The notes: generated from the letters alone by a model not told the origin. DNA of 64,000 nt from Treponema phagedenis (GCF_008153345.1 NZ_CP042818.1:3063001-3127000); one strand, 5' to 3'. Shown: positions 7,617 to 16,272, counted from the stretch's first letter. Made by a program: numbers and translations.

Positions 7617-7644
7617 TCGACAAATTGTTGAAAAATATTATAAA
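7617..7644 (+). promoter_or_regulatory. Candidate repressor promoter
   Basis: -35 TCGACA (7617-7622), 16-base spacer, -10 TATAAA (7639-7644), 25 bases before the repressor ATG at 7670. Its -35 lies only 8 bases from the -35 of the leftward early promoter, so the two promoters are back to back and must compete. Confidence 0.45.
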
Positions 7645-7669
7645 TTTACAACAAAACGGAGTAAAATAA

Positions 7670-8530
7670 ATGATTGGAGACAGATTAAAAAAAATTAGAG
7701 AGAAAAAAGGCTTAAATCAAGGTGAATTTGCTGCTTTTTTAGGGGTAAGTCAGCAAAATTTAAGTCATTATGAGAATAATAAACGGGATATATCTGAAAC
7801 AGTAAAAATAAAATTACAACAAAATGGCGTAAATTTAAACTGGCTCTTAACCGGCACAGGAGAGCCTTTTTTAAATGGAGATTCTGAACCGGATAAACCA
7901 GCTATTTTACAGGAACTTGAAAACACAGCACTAAATGCTACGGCCTCTAAATTTGCCGATTATGATGAGCGACTAAACGCCATAGAACAAGAGCAGCAAA
8001 AACTCCGGCAAGAGTGGGAAGAAATTATACAATTATATTCTCCTGAAAACATGAAAAAGCCGGAGAATCCTCGTAAGTCAATTATTCGCACAATGGGTTC
8101 AACCGGTGAAGTGCACGAGCGGCTTGCCTATTACGGCACGGACGGCGAAGAGGAAGAAACGGAAGATTTACCTCTTGCCGAAAACCTTGCGGCGGGCTTT
8201 CCTATAGAAGCTTTCAACGAGTATAAAACCTACCCGGTGCCGAAACGCTTTTTAAAAAAGAGGCATAAATATTGCGTGGCAAAAATTAAGGGTACCAGCA
8301 TGACAGCGGCGGGAATTGCGGACGGCAGCCATGTATTATTAGAATACTACAACAGCCCGGTAAACGGTTCAATTATGGTCGTAAAATATGGAGAAAATAC
8401 CACGTTAAAACGACTCCACCAAACAGATGAGGGAGAGTGGCAGCTGTTGTTTGAAGACGGCAGCGGGGCGATAATTCCTCTTAAAGAAGGCGATTGGGAG
8501 GCAAAAGCTAAATTTATAGCCGTTTTGTAA
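7670..8530 (+). CDS. LexA/CI-type phage repressor (XRE HTH plus S24 peptidase)
   Basis: 286 residues. Residues 1-65 are an XRE helix-turn-helix (QGEFAAFLGVSQQNLSHYEN). The C-terminal half is a peptidase S24 domain with the catalytic serine in KGTSMTAAGI (about residue 212) and the lysine in NTTLKRLH (about 245). It should hold the prophage silent by binding the adjacent operators and be cleaved after DNA damage. The start has a CGGAG site. Unlike the Mu c repressor, which uses ClpX, this is an SOS-type repressor. Confidence 0.88.
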   Translation: MIGDRLKKIREKKGLNQGEFAAFLGVSQQNLSHYENNKRDISETVKIKLQQNGVNLNWLLTGTGEPFLNGDSEPDKPAILQELENTALNATASKFADYDERLNAIEQEQQKLRQEWEEIIQLYSPENMKKPENPRKSIIRTMGSTGEVHERLAYYGTDGEEEETEDLPLAENLAAGFPIEAFNEYKTYPVPKRFLKKRHKYCVAKIKGTSMTAAGIADGSHVLLEYYNSPVNGSIMVVKYGENTTLKRLHQTDEGEWQLLFEDGSGAIIPLKEGDWEAKAKFIAVL

Positions 8531-8646
8531 AAACGGCTTTTAACGCGCTTTAAACCGAAAAAGGCTAAAATGATAGCCTTAAATCTTTCGAACGTTTTTT
8601 AAACGGCATTACGCAGCTGTGGGCAGGGTTTAAGGGCGATGAGGGA

Positions 8647-8675
8647 TTGTAAATTCAGGAAATTTGAGGTATAAT
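8647..8675 (+). promoter_or_regulatory. Promoter for the ImmA-type gene pair
   Basis: -35 TTGTAA (8647-8652), exactly 17 bases, -10 TATAAT (8670-8675), followed 36 bases later by the ATG at 8712. It gives the two small genes their own transcript, separate from the repressor. Confidence 0.6.
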
Positions 8676-8711
8676 TAGGTAGTGATAATAAACAATTCTT
8701 GGGGGCAAAGT

Positions 8712-9002
8712 ATGAGTAAGGAAAATATGGATCAACGTATAGTCGTATCATTACGCGAATCAAAGACTAAAGAAAAAATAGAAGATACTTTTAAAACATT
8801 TAACATTCAAGATATACAAGAAAAAACGGCTTATCTTGATGAAGCTATGTACAGTCCCGAAGTGTTTTATTCTTCCGGAGAAGAAAGAATAACGCCTGAG
8901 CATAAATATGAATTAGCTCTGCAAATGTTTTTAGAAGGCAGTTGGAAATTATATTCATACTATGAAAAATTAGGGCTGGGTCAAGAAAATGTTCAAAATT
9001 GA
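8712..9002 (+). CDS. Small protein paired with an ImmA-like peptidase
   Basis: 96 residues, starting MSKENMDQRIVVSLRES. It contains a RITPEHKYELALQMFLEGS segment that looks helical. The start at 8712 is chosen for the G-rich site upstream; the longer frame from 8682 overlaps the promoter. The stop overlaps the next gene by 14 bases, so the two are coupled. No family recognised. The pairing suggests a partner or target of the peptidase, as in antirepressor or toxin-antitoxin-like phage modules. Confidence 0.6.
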   Translation: MSKENMDQRIVVSLRESKTKEKIEDTFKTFNIQDIQEKTAYLDEAMYSPEVFYSSGEERITPEHKYELALQMFLEGSWKLYSYYEKLGLGQENVQN

Positions 9003-9549
9003 TAATGAAAAAAAAGCCAGAATAGCAAAAGAATTTGATGTCAAAATTGAATCTGTAAATATTATTGCGGATGAATATAAAAAAATTCAAGATGGTATGA
9101 AAGAACAATATTTAGCACATATAATACGTACGATGGAAATTCAATTGCAAGAATTAACAGAAAACCCGATGTTTAAAATAATTATAAAACCATTACCATT
9201 GACTAAAGATAATCTTTCGGCTCGGGCGCAATACCAACGTGGTAAATTTTTCTTAATCGGCTATTCTGAACGGTTAAACGATATACAGCTTAGGGTTTGC
9301 CTTGCACATGAATCGGGGCATTTATATTTGATAGAATATATAAACAGCATTGATAAAAACGCAAACCTTACAGAAAAAACAAACATGGAACCGTTGTCGA
9401 CTGTTTTCGGTATTTTAGCAATACTGGATAAGAATGATTTTTATTCAACAATTAGCGACAAACAATTATTGCATAAAACTTGGGAAGACGTGCTTGCCGA
9501 TTTTAAGCAGCTCCAAAATCGCAATAACGGGATAGATAATATATCATAA
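8989..9549 (+). CDS. ImmA/IrrE-like zinc metallopeptidase
   Basis: 186 residues. The zinc motif HESGH (HExxH), in LAHESGHLYLIEY around residues 104-116, marks an ImmA/IrrE-type peptidase. Such proteins cleave phage or ICE repressors to trigger induction. It follows a 96-residue gene with a 14-base overlap and is close to the phage repressor. The N-terminal 60 residues are helical and contain no HTH. It ends at a terminator-like hairpin. It might process the repressor or its partner; this is not shown by sequence. Confidence 0.65.
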   Translation: MFKIDNEKKARIAKEFDVKIESVNIIADEYKKIQDGMKEQYLAHIIRTMEIQLQELTENPMFKIIIKPLPLTKDNLSARAQYQRGKFFLIGYSERLNDIQLRVCLAHESGHLYLIEYINSIDKNANLTEKTNMEPLSTVFGILAILDKNDFYSTISDKQLLHKTWEDVLADFKQLQNRNNGIDNIS

Positions 9550-9570
9550 GTCTAAATTTTAATCATCAAA

Positions 9571-9605
9571 AAAAAGCTCCGGCAAAATGCGCGGGGCTTT
9601 TTTAT
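9571..9605. terminator. Bidirectional terminator
   Basis: AAAAAGCTCC pairs with GGGGCTTTTTT around a 12-base A-rich loop, with a T run after the stem on the plus strand and, because the stem foot is A-rich, also on the minus strand. It lies between the convergent stops at 9549 and 9602. Confidence 0.7.
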
Positions 9606-9916
9606 TTTTCTTTTATCAAGCGCAAAAGCTCTTTTTTTATTTCAGGCGGAATGTTTTTAAATTGAATTTTTTTTACCGTTTCAAACCCGAGCCGTATTGC
9701 GCCTCCAAAACTTTCTTCCAAAAATCCGTGCGTAAATACAACAGTGCCGGCAAAGTCAACACACAACCTGCAATCGGATTTATTTTTTTTAAGAAACGGA
9801 ATTAAAAAATTCTCTCTGAATTCTTCTCCGGAATCGGGGCCTAAATGAATAAACCTTGCGCCTTGATATTTATAGCCGCTGCCGCATTCCGCTACTTTTA
9901 ATGTTGCTTCCTTCAA
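9602..9916 (-). CDS. STAS-like domain protein (DUF4325-like), phage moron
   Basis: 104 residues from the TTG at 9916. Seen: CRLCVDFAGTVVFTHGFLEESFGGAIR (shown in two parts: the DFAGTVVFTH strand and the FLEESFGG helix), which is the core of DUF4325 STAS-like proteins, usually partners of histidine-kinase-like ATPases or membrane proteins. The frame is open to a GTG at 9940, but that codon overlaps the -10 box; TTG 9916 follows an AGAGGTGA site and is preferred. It is transcribed against the late genes from its own promoter, as morons are. Confidence 0.6.
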   Translation of the reverse strand: MKEATLKVAECGSGYKYQGARFIHLGPDSGEEFRENFLIPFLKKNKSDCRLCVDFAGTVVFTHGFLEESFGGAIRLGFETVKKIQFKNIPPEIKKELLRLIKEK

Positions 9917-9940
9917 TTTTCTCACCTCTTTTTTTTTCAC

Positions 9941-9968
9941 ATTATACCTTAAAAAATAAAAAACTCAA
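9941..9968 (-). promoter_or_regulatory. Promoter of the STAS-like moron
   Basis: On the minus strand: TTGAGT (9968-9963), 16-base spacer, TATAAT (9946-9941). The position rules out the GTG at 9940 as the start of the gene and supports TTG 9916. Confidence 0.6.
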
Positions 9969-10037
9969 CTAAAAAAAAATTACATTCAATGTATCTCCTC
10001 TCCGATTTTCGCATTTAAAACGCGGTATCATCAAGCT

Positions 10038-11039
10038 ATGAAAACAAGAATAAGACCGATTGCGCGTGCCGGAGTTTTCGGCTCGGAATCGAATACGCAA
10101 ATTGTAAGCGAACAAGACTTACAGGAAATTTACGAATCATTTACCGCACAAGATTCAAGCCCCATCACAATCGGGCATGTTACCGAAGCGGCTGAACCTC
10201 GACTCGGATCTGTTGTAAGCCTTGAATTAAAAGACGGTATTTTATACGGCATTATTGAAGAACAGGATGAATTAGCGAAAGCCGTTGACGCGGGATTTTT
10301 CCCGGAATGCTCAATCGGAGCGAAACGCTCAGGCGAAACCGGAAAATTGTACTTGCACCATTTGGCATATTTGGGCGAAGAGCCTGCGGCAATTAAAAGT
10401 TTTAAAAAAAATATAAAAGAAAAAATACAGTTGGATGACAGCGGAGTAATTCACGCATTTCCCGCGGTCTGGAAAATCACATTGTCCGATATGGACGAAG
10501 GAGTAAAAAAAATGAATGAACTTGATGAGGCTAAAAAAAGGATAGCCGAACTTGAGGCAGAGGTTCAAAAACTCACCGCGGAACTTGAAAAAGCAAAGGC
10601 CGGGAGTAATGGAAGCGGTGAAGATTTTGAAAAGCTTAAAACTGAAAACGAAGAGTTGAAAAGAAAGCTTTTAGCATTTCAGGAAAAACACCCTGAAGAT
10701 GAATTGAGCTTGTCAGATTCCGACCCGCGCACAAAAATGCTTTTGAATGAGCTGCGTAAAACAAAAACGGCAAGCCTTATGCAGGCAGCAAAAGGGAAGG
10801 TTCCGGCGGCGCATTTAAAAGACCTTGAAGTGTTAGCGAATGGGCTTACATTAAGTAATGAGCTTTTGCTCTCGGACGGAAAGAAGGCATCAAGCATTGA
10901 AACTCTTACGGCAATTTTTAACGCAATGGCTGACCCGGTACTGGGCACTGAAATTGTTTTAAGTGACCCTGAGGCAAAGAGCGCGGGGCAAGGCGCAAGT
11001 TATGCAAGCTCGGCTGCAAAACTTATGGGCGCTTTGTAG
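10038..11039 (+). CDS. Mu gpI-like prohead protease/scaffold
   Basis: 333 residues. The N-terminal 150 residues match the Mu gpI-type protease (SPITIGHVTEAAEPRLGSV, then FFPECSIGAKR and HLAYLGEEPAAIK). Residues 160-220 form a coiled coil (EAKKRIAELEAEVQKL) and the C-terminal part is the scaffold portion. It assembles and matures the prohead, and opens the late operon before the decoration and capsid genes, as in Mu (I, then T). No good ribosome binding site precedes the ATG. Confidence 0.83.
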   Translation: MKTRIRPIARAGVFGSESNTQIVSEQDLQEIYESFTAQDSSPITIGHVTEAAEPRLGSVVSLELKDGILYGIIEEQDELAKAVDAGFFPECSIGAKRSGETGKLYLHHLAYLGEEPAAIKSFKKNIKEKIQLDDSGVIHAFPAVWKITLSDMDEGVKKMNELDEAKKRIAELEAEVQKLTAELEKAKAGSNGSGEDFEKLKTENEELKRKLLAFQEKHPEDELSLSDSDPRTKMLLNELRKTKTASLMQAAKGKVPAAHLKDLEVLANGLTLSNELLLSDGKKASSIETLTAIFNAMADPVLGTEIVLSDPEAKSAGQGASYASSAAKLMGAL

Positions 11040-11065
11040 TTTTTTAATTTAAGGAGATAAAAAAA

Positions 11066-11413
11066 ATGATTAATGCAAATATCGGAAAAGTTGGAATTGA
11101 ACAATCAAGCATTCTTTCAGGCAACAATCATATTATCGTTTCGTACTCGCTGAAAGATGGGCTAAAGGGTTTAAAAGCCGGCACGGCTTTAAAACTGGTT
11201 GACGGCAAGCTTGAACATCTTGCAGCCGATACCGAAGATGCAATCGCTCTTTTGCTTTCTGAGGTTGAGGGCGACAGCAAAGACAGCACCGCAGCGGTCG
11301 TTGTCTTCGGTGCGGTAAAAAAGGAAGCGGTAACATTCGGGGCAGACGGTGCGGCTTGTACTGAAACCTTGGTTGAGAAGCTCCGTAAAAACGGGCTTTA
11401 TGCAATCAATTAA
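11066..11413 (+). CDS. Capsid decoration protein (lambda gpD-like, inferred)
   Basis: 115 residues between the protease/scaffold and the major capsid gene, where head decoration or stabilising proteins sit. Seen: KDGLKGLKAGTALKLVDGKLE, then EDAIALLLSEVEG and TAAVVVFGAVKKEAVTFG, a beta-rich pattern typical of gpD-like bacteriophage lambda head decoration proteins. It has an AAGGAGATAAAAAAA leader like the other late genes. The function is inferred from position and pattern. Confidence 0.65.
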   Translation: MINANIGKVGIEQSSILSGNNHIIVSYSLKDGLKGLKAGTALKLVDGKLEHLAADTEDAIALLLSEVEGDSKDSTAAVVVFGAVKKEAVTFGADGAACTETLVEKLRKNGLYAIN

Positions 11414-11463
11414 AAAACGTTTTATACGTTTTTAAAAAAGTATTTTTAAGGAGATTAAAAAAA

Positions 11464-12462
11464 ATGCCAATACGAACACAATTAGCGGGATCGCTCAATG
11501 CGTTTTTTAATTTAAAGAATTTTACCGATGTGGTAAGCGGTCTACCAAAGCCGCAAACGCCGATGACCGATCTACTCTTTCCGGCTGCAAGCCGAAAGCA
11601 AAAAACAAGTCCGTATATTGCGGTTGCTGACATTCAAAATGTAACCGGTGCCGTTCCGGTTGTCTTACGCGGAACAAAGTCCTATGCGGTAGGCGGCGAT
11701 AAAAAATCGCTCGGCATGATTGAAGTGCAGCCTTTGAGCATGAACAGATTTATATCCGGGGCTGAATTAAATAACCTTATTGCAATGGGCGATGTTGAGA
11801 ACATTAACGCAAAACTGACCGAGGTAATCGAGAACTTACGCGACCGCACGGCGGTATCAACTGAAATTCTTGTATGCCAATCGTTGAGCGGAAGGATAGC
11901 GTATCCTGCAAGTATCGAAGGCGGAGCCGATGATATATATCAGGTCGAAATCGGCAAGCTTAAAGAATTAAGTGCTGCCGCTCTTACCGCTACGGCAACA
12001 TTGGCTGATGTGCAAAAAGAACTTGAATCGCAATTTGTTGAGCAGCAAAAAACGGGCGCATCTGCTGATGTAGTATTCTTAGTTGGCTCAGATGTGTATT
12101 CAAAAATCATTGACATTATCGCAAAGGTAACAAGTAACGTTCCGGTTCAATGGACAGAAACAGGCTGCACCTTATTCGGTAAATATAAACTTATGCCAAT
12201 GAGCGGCACCTACGCACTTCCGGGACAAACGGCAACAACGCCTATAGTGGATGCAAAATCAATTCAGACTATTGATCTAAAAAACACCGGTAAGTTGTTT
12301 TATGCTGCCCTCGATGAGCTTGATGCAAAGCTGCAACCCTTGCCGTTTTTCGCAAGCTATGAAGAGATAACCGATCCTTCAGGGATTAAGGTTTTATCCT
12401 CTTCAAAACCATTGCCGGCATTTGCAGTTTCAAAATCAACAATTAAGAAGTATTTAAAATAG
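11464..12462 (+). CDS. Major capsid protein
   Basis: 332 residues, directly after the scaffold and decoration genes. Seen: an N-terminal arm (TQLAGSLNAFFNLKNFTDVV), a central stretch GMIEVQPLSMNRFISGAELNN, and a C-terminal part with SYEEITDPSGIKVLSS. This is the lambda E-like/Mu major-head type of protein. Synteny with Mu-like phages (I, T) gives the name; the fold is HK97-type by family knowledge. Strong AAGGAGATTAAAAAAA site. Confidence 0.75.
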   Translation: MPIRTQLAGSLNAFFNLKNFTDVVSGLPKPQTPMTDLLFPAASRKQKTSPYIAVADIQNVTGAVPVVLRGTKSYAVGGDKKSLGMIEVQPLSMNRFISGAELNNLIAMGDVENINAKLTEVIENLRDRTAVSTEILVCQSLSGRIAYPASIEGGADDIYQVEIGKLKELSAAALTATATLADVQKELESQFVEQQKTGASADVVFLVGSDVYSKIIDIIAKVTSNVPVQWTETGCTLFGKYKLMPMSGTYALPGQTATTPIVDAKSIQTIDLKNTGKLFYAALDELDAKLQPLPFFASYEEITDPSGIKVLSSSKPLPAFAVSKSTIKKYLK

Positions 12463-12523
12463 AACCCTCTATTTATGTAAAAATGTCGATGTAAAAAAGT
12501 TTATGTTAAGGAGATGATGGAAA

Positions 12524-12982
12524 ATGAGTAACAAGATGTTTAATTTACCCGCCAATCCGGCCAACATTCCTCCGTCGGGGAAACAGGCGGGAACTTCGCG
12601 CACTCAATCTATCATCTCCGTTTTTGATATTAAAAATTTTATATCGCCAAAACTGTATAGCGAATTGAGTTGGGATGAAGATCGTGCAGCAGATGAGGTA
12701 ACGCAAGATTGTATCAATCGTGCTGAAGAATTAGCGGAAACGCTCCTTCATTTAGTCGGCGAAAAAATAAATCCTTTTAGCAGAACACAAAAGGAAGTGT
12801 TAAAAATTTTAACCGTATACGAGCTTTACACGTATAACGGCGACCGCATAAAAGCAAAGGAGTACATGGAGCGCGCAGAGCGTTTAATAAGCGACCGGTA
12901 CCGCTCCATTGAAAAAGAGCGGGAAGCGGTGTTGCCTGAAATTGCATTGACAAATCCTAAAAGTGAGAAGGTAAAAAAATGA
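12524..12982 (+). CDS. Head-tail adaptor protein (DUF1320-like)
   Basis: 152 residues, after the capsid gene and overlapping the next gene by 4 bases (ATGA). Helical pattern: ELSWDEDRAADEVTQDCINRA, then YELYTYNGDRIKAKEYMERA, as in Mu gp36-type connector proteins of DUF1320. A head-completion or adaptor role follows from synteny. The first 35 residues are low-complexity and Pro-rich. Confidence 0.6.
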   Translation: MSNKMFNLPANPANIPPSGKQAGTSRTQSIISVFDIKNFISPKLYSELSWDEDRAADEVTQDCINRAEELAETLLHLVGEKINPFSRTQKEVLKILTVYELYTYNGDRIKAKEYMERAERLISDRYRSIEKEREAVLPEIALTNPKSEKVKK

Positions 12983-13593
12983 AGATACAAGTTACGCTTC
13001 AATATGATAATTTAAAACCTGCAGATTCTCTAGCTCCTCTTATGAAAGAGTTTTCGCTTATGGGTTTAAGTGCAATTCAAAAAAATATTGAAAGCAATGT
13101 AAAGCCTGAAAATGCGCCGCTTACAAAATCGGTAAAGCAGGGAGATAATACGCTTCGCGATTATGGAAAGTTGCGCGCAAGTCTTACCGCGCAGCACTCT
13201 GAAAGCGAAGCGGTAATCGGAACAAAGGTTCCGTACGCAAGAACTCACAATCCTGAAAACGGCGAAAAAGAAACGGTTATTCGTCCTAAAAACGCGCAGT
13301 ATTTGTGCATCCCCGCAAGTCCTTATACAAGAACGTTATTTAGGCGTTACGGATTTTCTCCGCGTAACGTTATTGACGGATTAAAAAAGAACGGCGTTTC
13401 AGTGTATCGCCCGTATAGAAAAGGAACGAGTACAAGGGCGAATGTTATTTTGGCAAAAGAAAAAGACGGACAGCCAAAAGTAATTTTTATTTTAAAAAAA
13501 CAAATAACAATCCCTGCGCGCCCGTTTATGTTTTTACCGGATTCAGTAATTAAAGCAATGGAAAAAAGAGCGGAGGACTATTGTGCCGTGTAA
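12979..13593 (+). CDS. Mu gpG-like virion morphogenesis protein
   Basis: 204 residues. Seen: NTLRDYGKLRASLTAQHSES, VPYARTHNPENGEKE, and the C-terminal IPARPFMFLPDSVIKAMEK, the signature end of phage virion-morphogenesis (Mu G) proteins, which connect head and tail. It overlaps the next gene by 11 bases. Confidence 0.78.
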   Translation: MKIQVTLQYDNLKPADSLAPLMKEFSLMGLSAIQKNIESNVKPENAPLTKSVKQGDNTLRDYGKLRASLTAQHSESEAVIGTKVPYARTHNPENGEKETVIRPKNAQYLCIPASPYTRTLFRRYGFSPRNVIDGLKKNGVSVYRPYRKGTSTRANVILAKEKDGQPKVIFILKKQITIPARPFMFLPDSVIKAMEKRAEDYCAV

Positions 13594-13825
13594 TTTTTTA
13601 AAAATTATAAAATCCTATGCAGAGCTTTTATCGGAACAAACAAAAACGCCGGTAGTTATTGCACCAAGTGAAGTGAAGTCGGAGCGTTTCCATGTTGAGC
13701 TTACACTGTTGCCGCACCCGGCATTAATTGGAAACGGGAGAGCACGTTTTAGAATGCGCGGCACCGTCTTCGCGGAAATCCCCGCAAGTGAGCCGGCAAT
13801 AAATGACTGCTTATCCCGCTCTCTA

Positions 13826-15105
13826 GTATAACGTTTTCCTGAAAAGTATATTGTATTTTTCTTTGGTTTGTGATACTATCTCAACAGCTTTTTATCACTA
13901 AGGAGTATTGCATGCCAAAACCGCCGAGTAAACTTGAACTAAATCCTGAAGAGCTCACGTACCTTGAATCACTTGTTCGTTTACGAACAATCCAAGCACA
14001 AACGCTCACGCGTGCACGAATACTTTTGCTTAAAAGCAAGGGGCTGTCCATTAAGGAAACAGCCGACAAGGTAGGCTATACGTATAGAAGCGTTGCGCTC
14101 TGCCTTAAGAAATATAAGCAGGGCGGCGTAGAGCATGCTCTCACCGATGCACCCGGACGCGGAAACAATCCGGAAATTACCGATGAAGAGAAATCGTGGA
14201 TTATAAATCTCGCTTGTCAAAAACCGACTACTTTTGGGTATGCTGCAGAAACATGGACTTACGCACTGTTAACAAAGCATATTAACACCACCGCTGAAAG
14301 TGCAGGATACCTACGGCTCGCTACTATCCATAAAACAACGGTATTTAAAATACTAACTGAAGCAGACATTAAACCTTACAAAATAGAATATTACTGTGAA
14401 AACAGAGACCCTGACTTTGATAGAAAAATGCACAATGTTTTGCTCGTTTATAAGCAACTTGAACTTTATTTTGAGGAAAATAAGCCATTACAGACAGAAG
14501 AAGGGAAGAATATCCATGTTGTTTCGTATGATGAGAAGCCCGGCATACAAGCTATCGCGACGACAAGCGATGATTTACCTGCTGATGAAACCCATCAATG
14601 CATTCGCCGTGATTATGAATACAAACGGCTTGGCACGCTCTCACTTTTAGCAGGCATTGATTTACAGACGGGGGATGCCATTCCTCTTGTAAGCGACAGT
14701 CACACCAGTAAAGATTATGTGCAATTTCTTAAAATACTTGATGAACGATACCCGCAAGAAGATAAAATTAGAATCATTTTGGATAACTTAAAAGTACATA
14801 CCTCCAAAGAAACCATTCGATATCTTTCAACGGTACCGGGAAGATTTGAGTTTGTGTTTACGCCAAAGCATGGTTCTTGGTTAAATATGATTGAAGGATT
14901 TTTCAGCAAACTAACAAGACAACTGTTGCGGGGCATGAGAGTAAAATCAAAAACAGAGTTAGTTAATCGACTGTATAAATACTTTGACGAGATTAATGAA
15001 GAGCCAGTCGTATTCCATTGGAAATACAATCTTGATGATCTCGATGTTTCTGAAGCGGTTATAACCGACGCTCTCAAATATGAACTTAATTACAAAACGT
15101 TATAC
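13826..15105 (+). mobile_element. IS630-family insertion sequence, copy 1
   Basis: 1280 bp with terminal repeats GTATAACGTTTT and AAAACGTTATAC (perfect over 12 bp), flanked by a duplicated TA, the hallmark of IS630/Tc1-mariner elements. It carries one transposase gene. It interrupts a prophage tail-completion gene. Nearly identical to copy 2 at 58405-59684, so the transposition is recent. Confidence 0.93.
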
Positions 15106-15108
15106 TAG
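13912..15108 (+). CDS. IS630-family transposase (copy 1)
   Basis: 398 residues from ATG 13912, chosen for its AAGGAG site 7 bases upstream. An N-terminal helix-turn-helix (GLSIKETADKVGYTYRSVAL, about 45-65) is followed by a DDE domain: Asp in VVSYDEKPGIQA, Asp in RIILDNLKVHTS, and Glu in GSWLNMIEGFFSKL. In this copy the coding frame runs through the right terminal repeat, and the stop TAG is made from the target TA plus the next host base. The copy looks intact. Confidence 0.92.
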   Translation: MPKPPSKLELNPEELTYLESLVRLRTIQAQTLTRARILLLKSKGLSIKETADKVGYTYRSVALCLKKYKQGGVEHALTDAPGRGNNPEITDEEKSWIINLACQKPTTFGYAAETWTYALLTKHINTTAESAGYLRLATIHKTTVFKILTEADIKPYKIEYYCENRDPDFDRKMHNVLLVYKQLELYFEENKPLQTEEGKNIHVVSYDEKPGIQAIATTSDDLPADETHQCIRRDYEYKRLGTLSLLAGIDLQTGDAIPLVSDSHTSKDYVQFLKILDERYPQEDKIRIILDNLKVHTSKETIRYLSTVPGRFEFVFTPKHGSWLNMIEGFFSKLTRQLLRGMRVKSKTELVNRLYKYFDEINEEPVVFHWKYNLDDLDVSEAVITDALKYELNYKTLY

Positions 15109-15340
15109 CATTAGCACAATTCTTTGATGATACGCAAGGGTTCACCATTCAAAATAAAACGAATGAACAAAAAGGAATATACGGCTTAGCGTATCACCGA
15201 CCATTACGGGATGATGACGACCTCTTTTCAGATTTAGAATCGGAGGAGAGGTCTTATTCATACAATGAAAGTTGGCTCATCGAACTTGAATTCAATCTCG
15301 ATGAAGTAATGTAAAAATCGTTTTTAAGGAGTTAAAAAAA

Positions 15341-16192
15341 ATGGATGTAACAAAATCACGATACCCGAATAGTATCGTTCTTGCAAGTGCGAAAATTGAA
15401 ATTTCAAAAAAAGATATTTTACTTGACCGCACTACTAAAACATGGGATTTGCAGGACTTGGAAGATTTAGGGCTTGCGCGCGGAATTAAAATTTCTTTTT
15501 CCTCAAGCAAAATCGACATCAAGGCTGACAACGGCACGGTGCCAATTAAAGGACAAACGGATGTTAAGGGCAAGGTTGAGTTTGCGCTACTTGAAAGGCA
15601 TATTCCGCTTTTAGGAACAATCATGCACGGACTTGTAACCGTAAGCACACAGGGAGGGAAAGAGCAGGAAAAAAGCGAAAAGCTTCAAGCAAACACATTC
15701 GCCCTCGATAAGTTTTATGAATTCAGCCATGCAAGTTTTGATAATAGTAAGCCGAAGGATATTACTATCAAGCAGGGCGGTAAAAATTTAACCCAATCCG
15801 ATTATGAAATATCTCAAAGTAAATCTGGAGCATGGGGTTATAAGTTTTTACCGACAGGTACTTGCGATATAACAAAGCCTATAACAATCGAATACAAAAC
15901 AATACCGATTAAAAGCTATCGGTTAACAAAAGGTTCAGGCGGAGTTGTACAGCCGATATCAATGCGCTTAACAAACAGTCGTAAAGCCGATGACGGACGA
16001 ATTATCAATCGCACGTTTGAATTCCCATACGGCTTTTATGATGGAGAAGATTCAATTCAATTAAAATCAAAAAACGATGCGGACAATGTCGCAGAGGTTC
16101 CGATGAGTTTTGAATTTTCTCCACATCCAGATTTAATCGGCGATGAAGAACTTGAACCCGGAAGTTTGTATCGAGAAGATCAAGACGTGTAA
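15341..16192 (+). CDS. Tail tube protein (inferred)
   Basis: 283 residues just upstream of the tail-chaperone pair and the tape measure gene, the fixed position of the major tail protein in siphovirus-type tails. Beta-rich: KIEISKKDILLDRTTKTWDL, KGQTDVKGKVEFALLERHIP, then IEYKTIPIKSYRLTKGSG. No sheath gene is present nearby, so a non-contractile tail is likely. I do not recognise a precise family; the call rests on gene order and strand composition. Confidence 0.6.
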   Translation: MDVTKSRYPNSIVLASAKIEISKKDILLDRTTKTWDLQDLEDLGLARGIKISFSSSKIDIKADNGTVPIKGQTDVKGKVEFALLERHIPLLGTIMHGLVTVSTQGGKEQEKSEKLQANTFALDKFYEFSHASFDNSKPKDITIKQGGKNLTQSDYEISQSKSGAWGYKFLPTGTCDITKPITIEYKTIPIKSYRLTKGSGGVVQPISMRLTNSRKADDGRIINRTFEFPYGFYDGEDSIQLKSKNDADNVAEVPMSFEFSPHPDLIGDEELEPGSLYREDQDV

Positions 16193-16272
16193 TAAAATGT
16201 TTTTTTTGCCGGATGCAAGTGCGCAACCGGCAAAGATTTTAAAAAAAAGTTAAGGAACAAAAGGTAAAAAAA

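Larger units (their letters stand above)
13583..15314 (+). pseudogene. Tail-completion gene (Mu gp37/DUF1834-like) split by IS630
   Basis: The gene starts at 13583 and is cut at codon 81 by the element 13826-15105. Removing the element and one copy of the TA duplication (13824-13825 = 15106-15107) rejoins the frame exactly: ...CLSRSL, then ALAQFFDDTQGF... to the stop at 15312-15314. The restored protein has about 149 residues and sits between the gpG-like gene and the tail tube gene, the place of DUF1834/gp37 proteins. Without it tails or joining would probably fail, so this prophage should not make complete virions. Confidence 0.8.
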
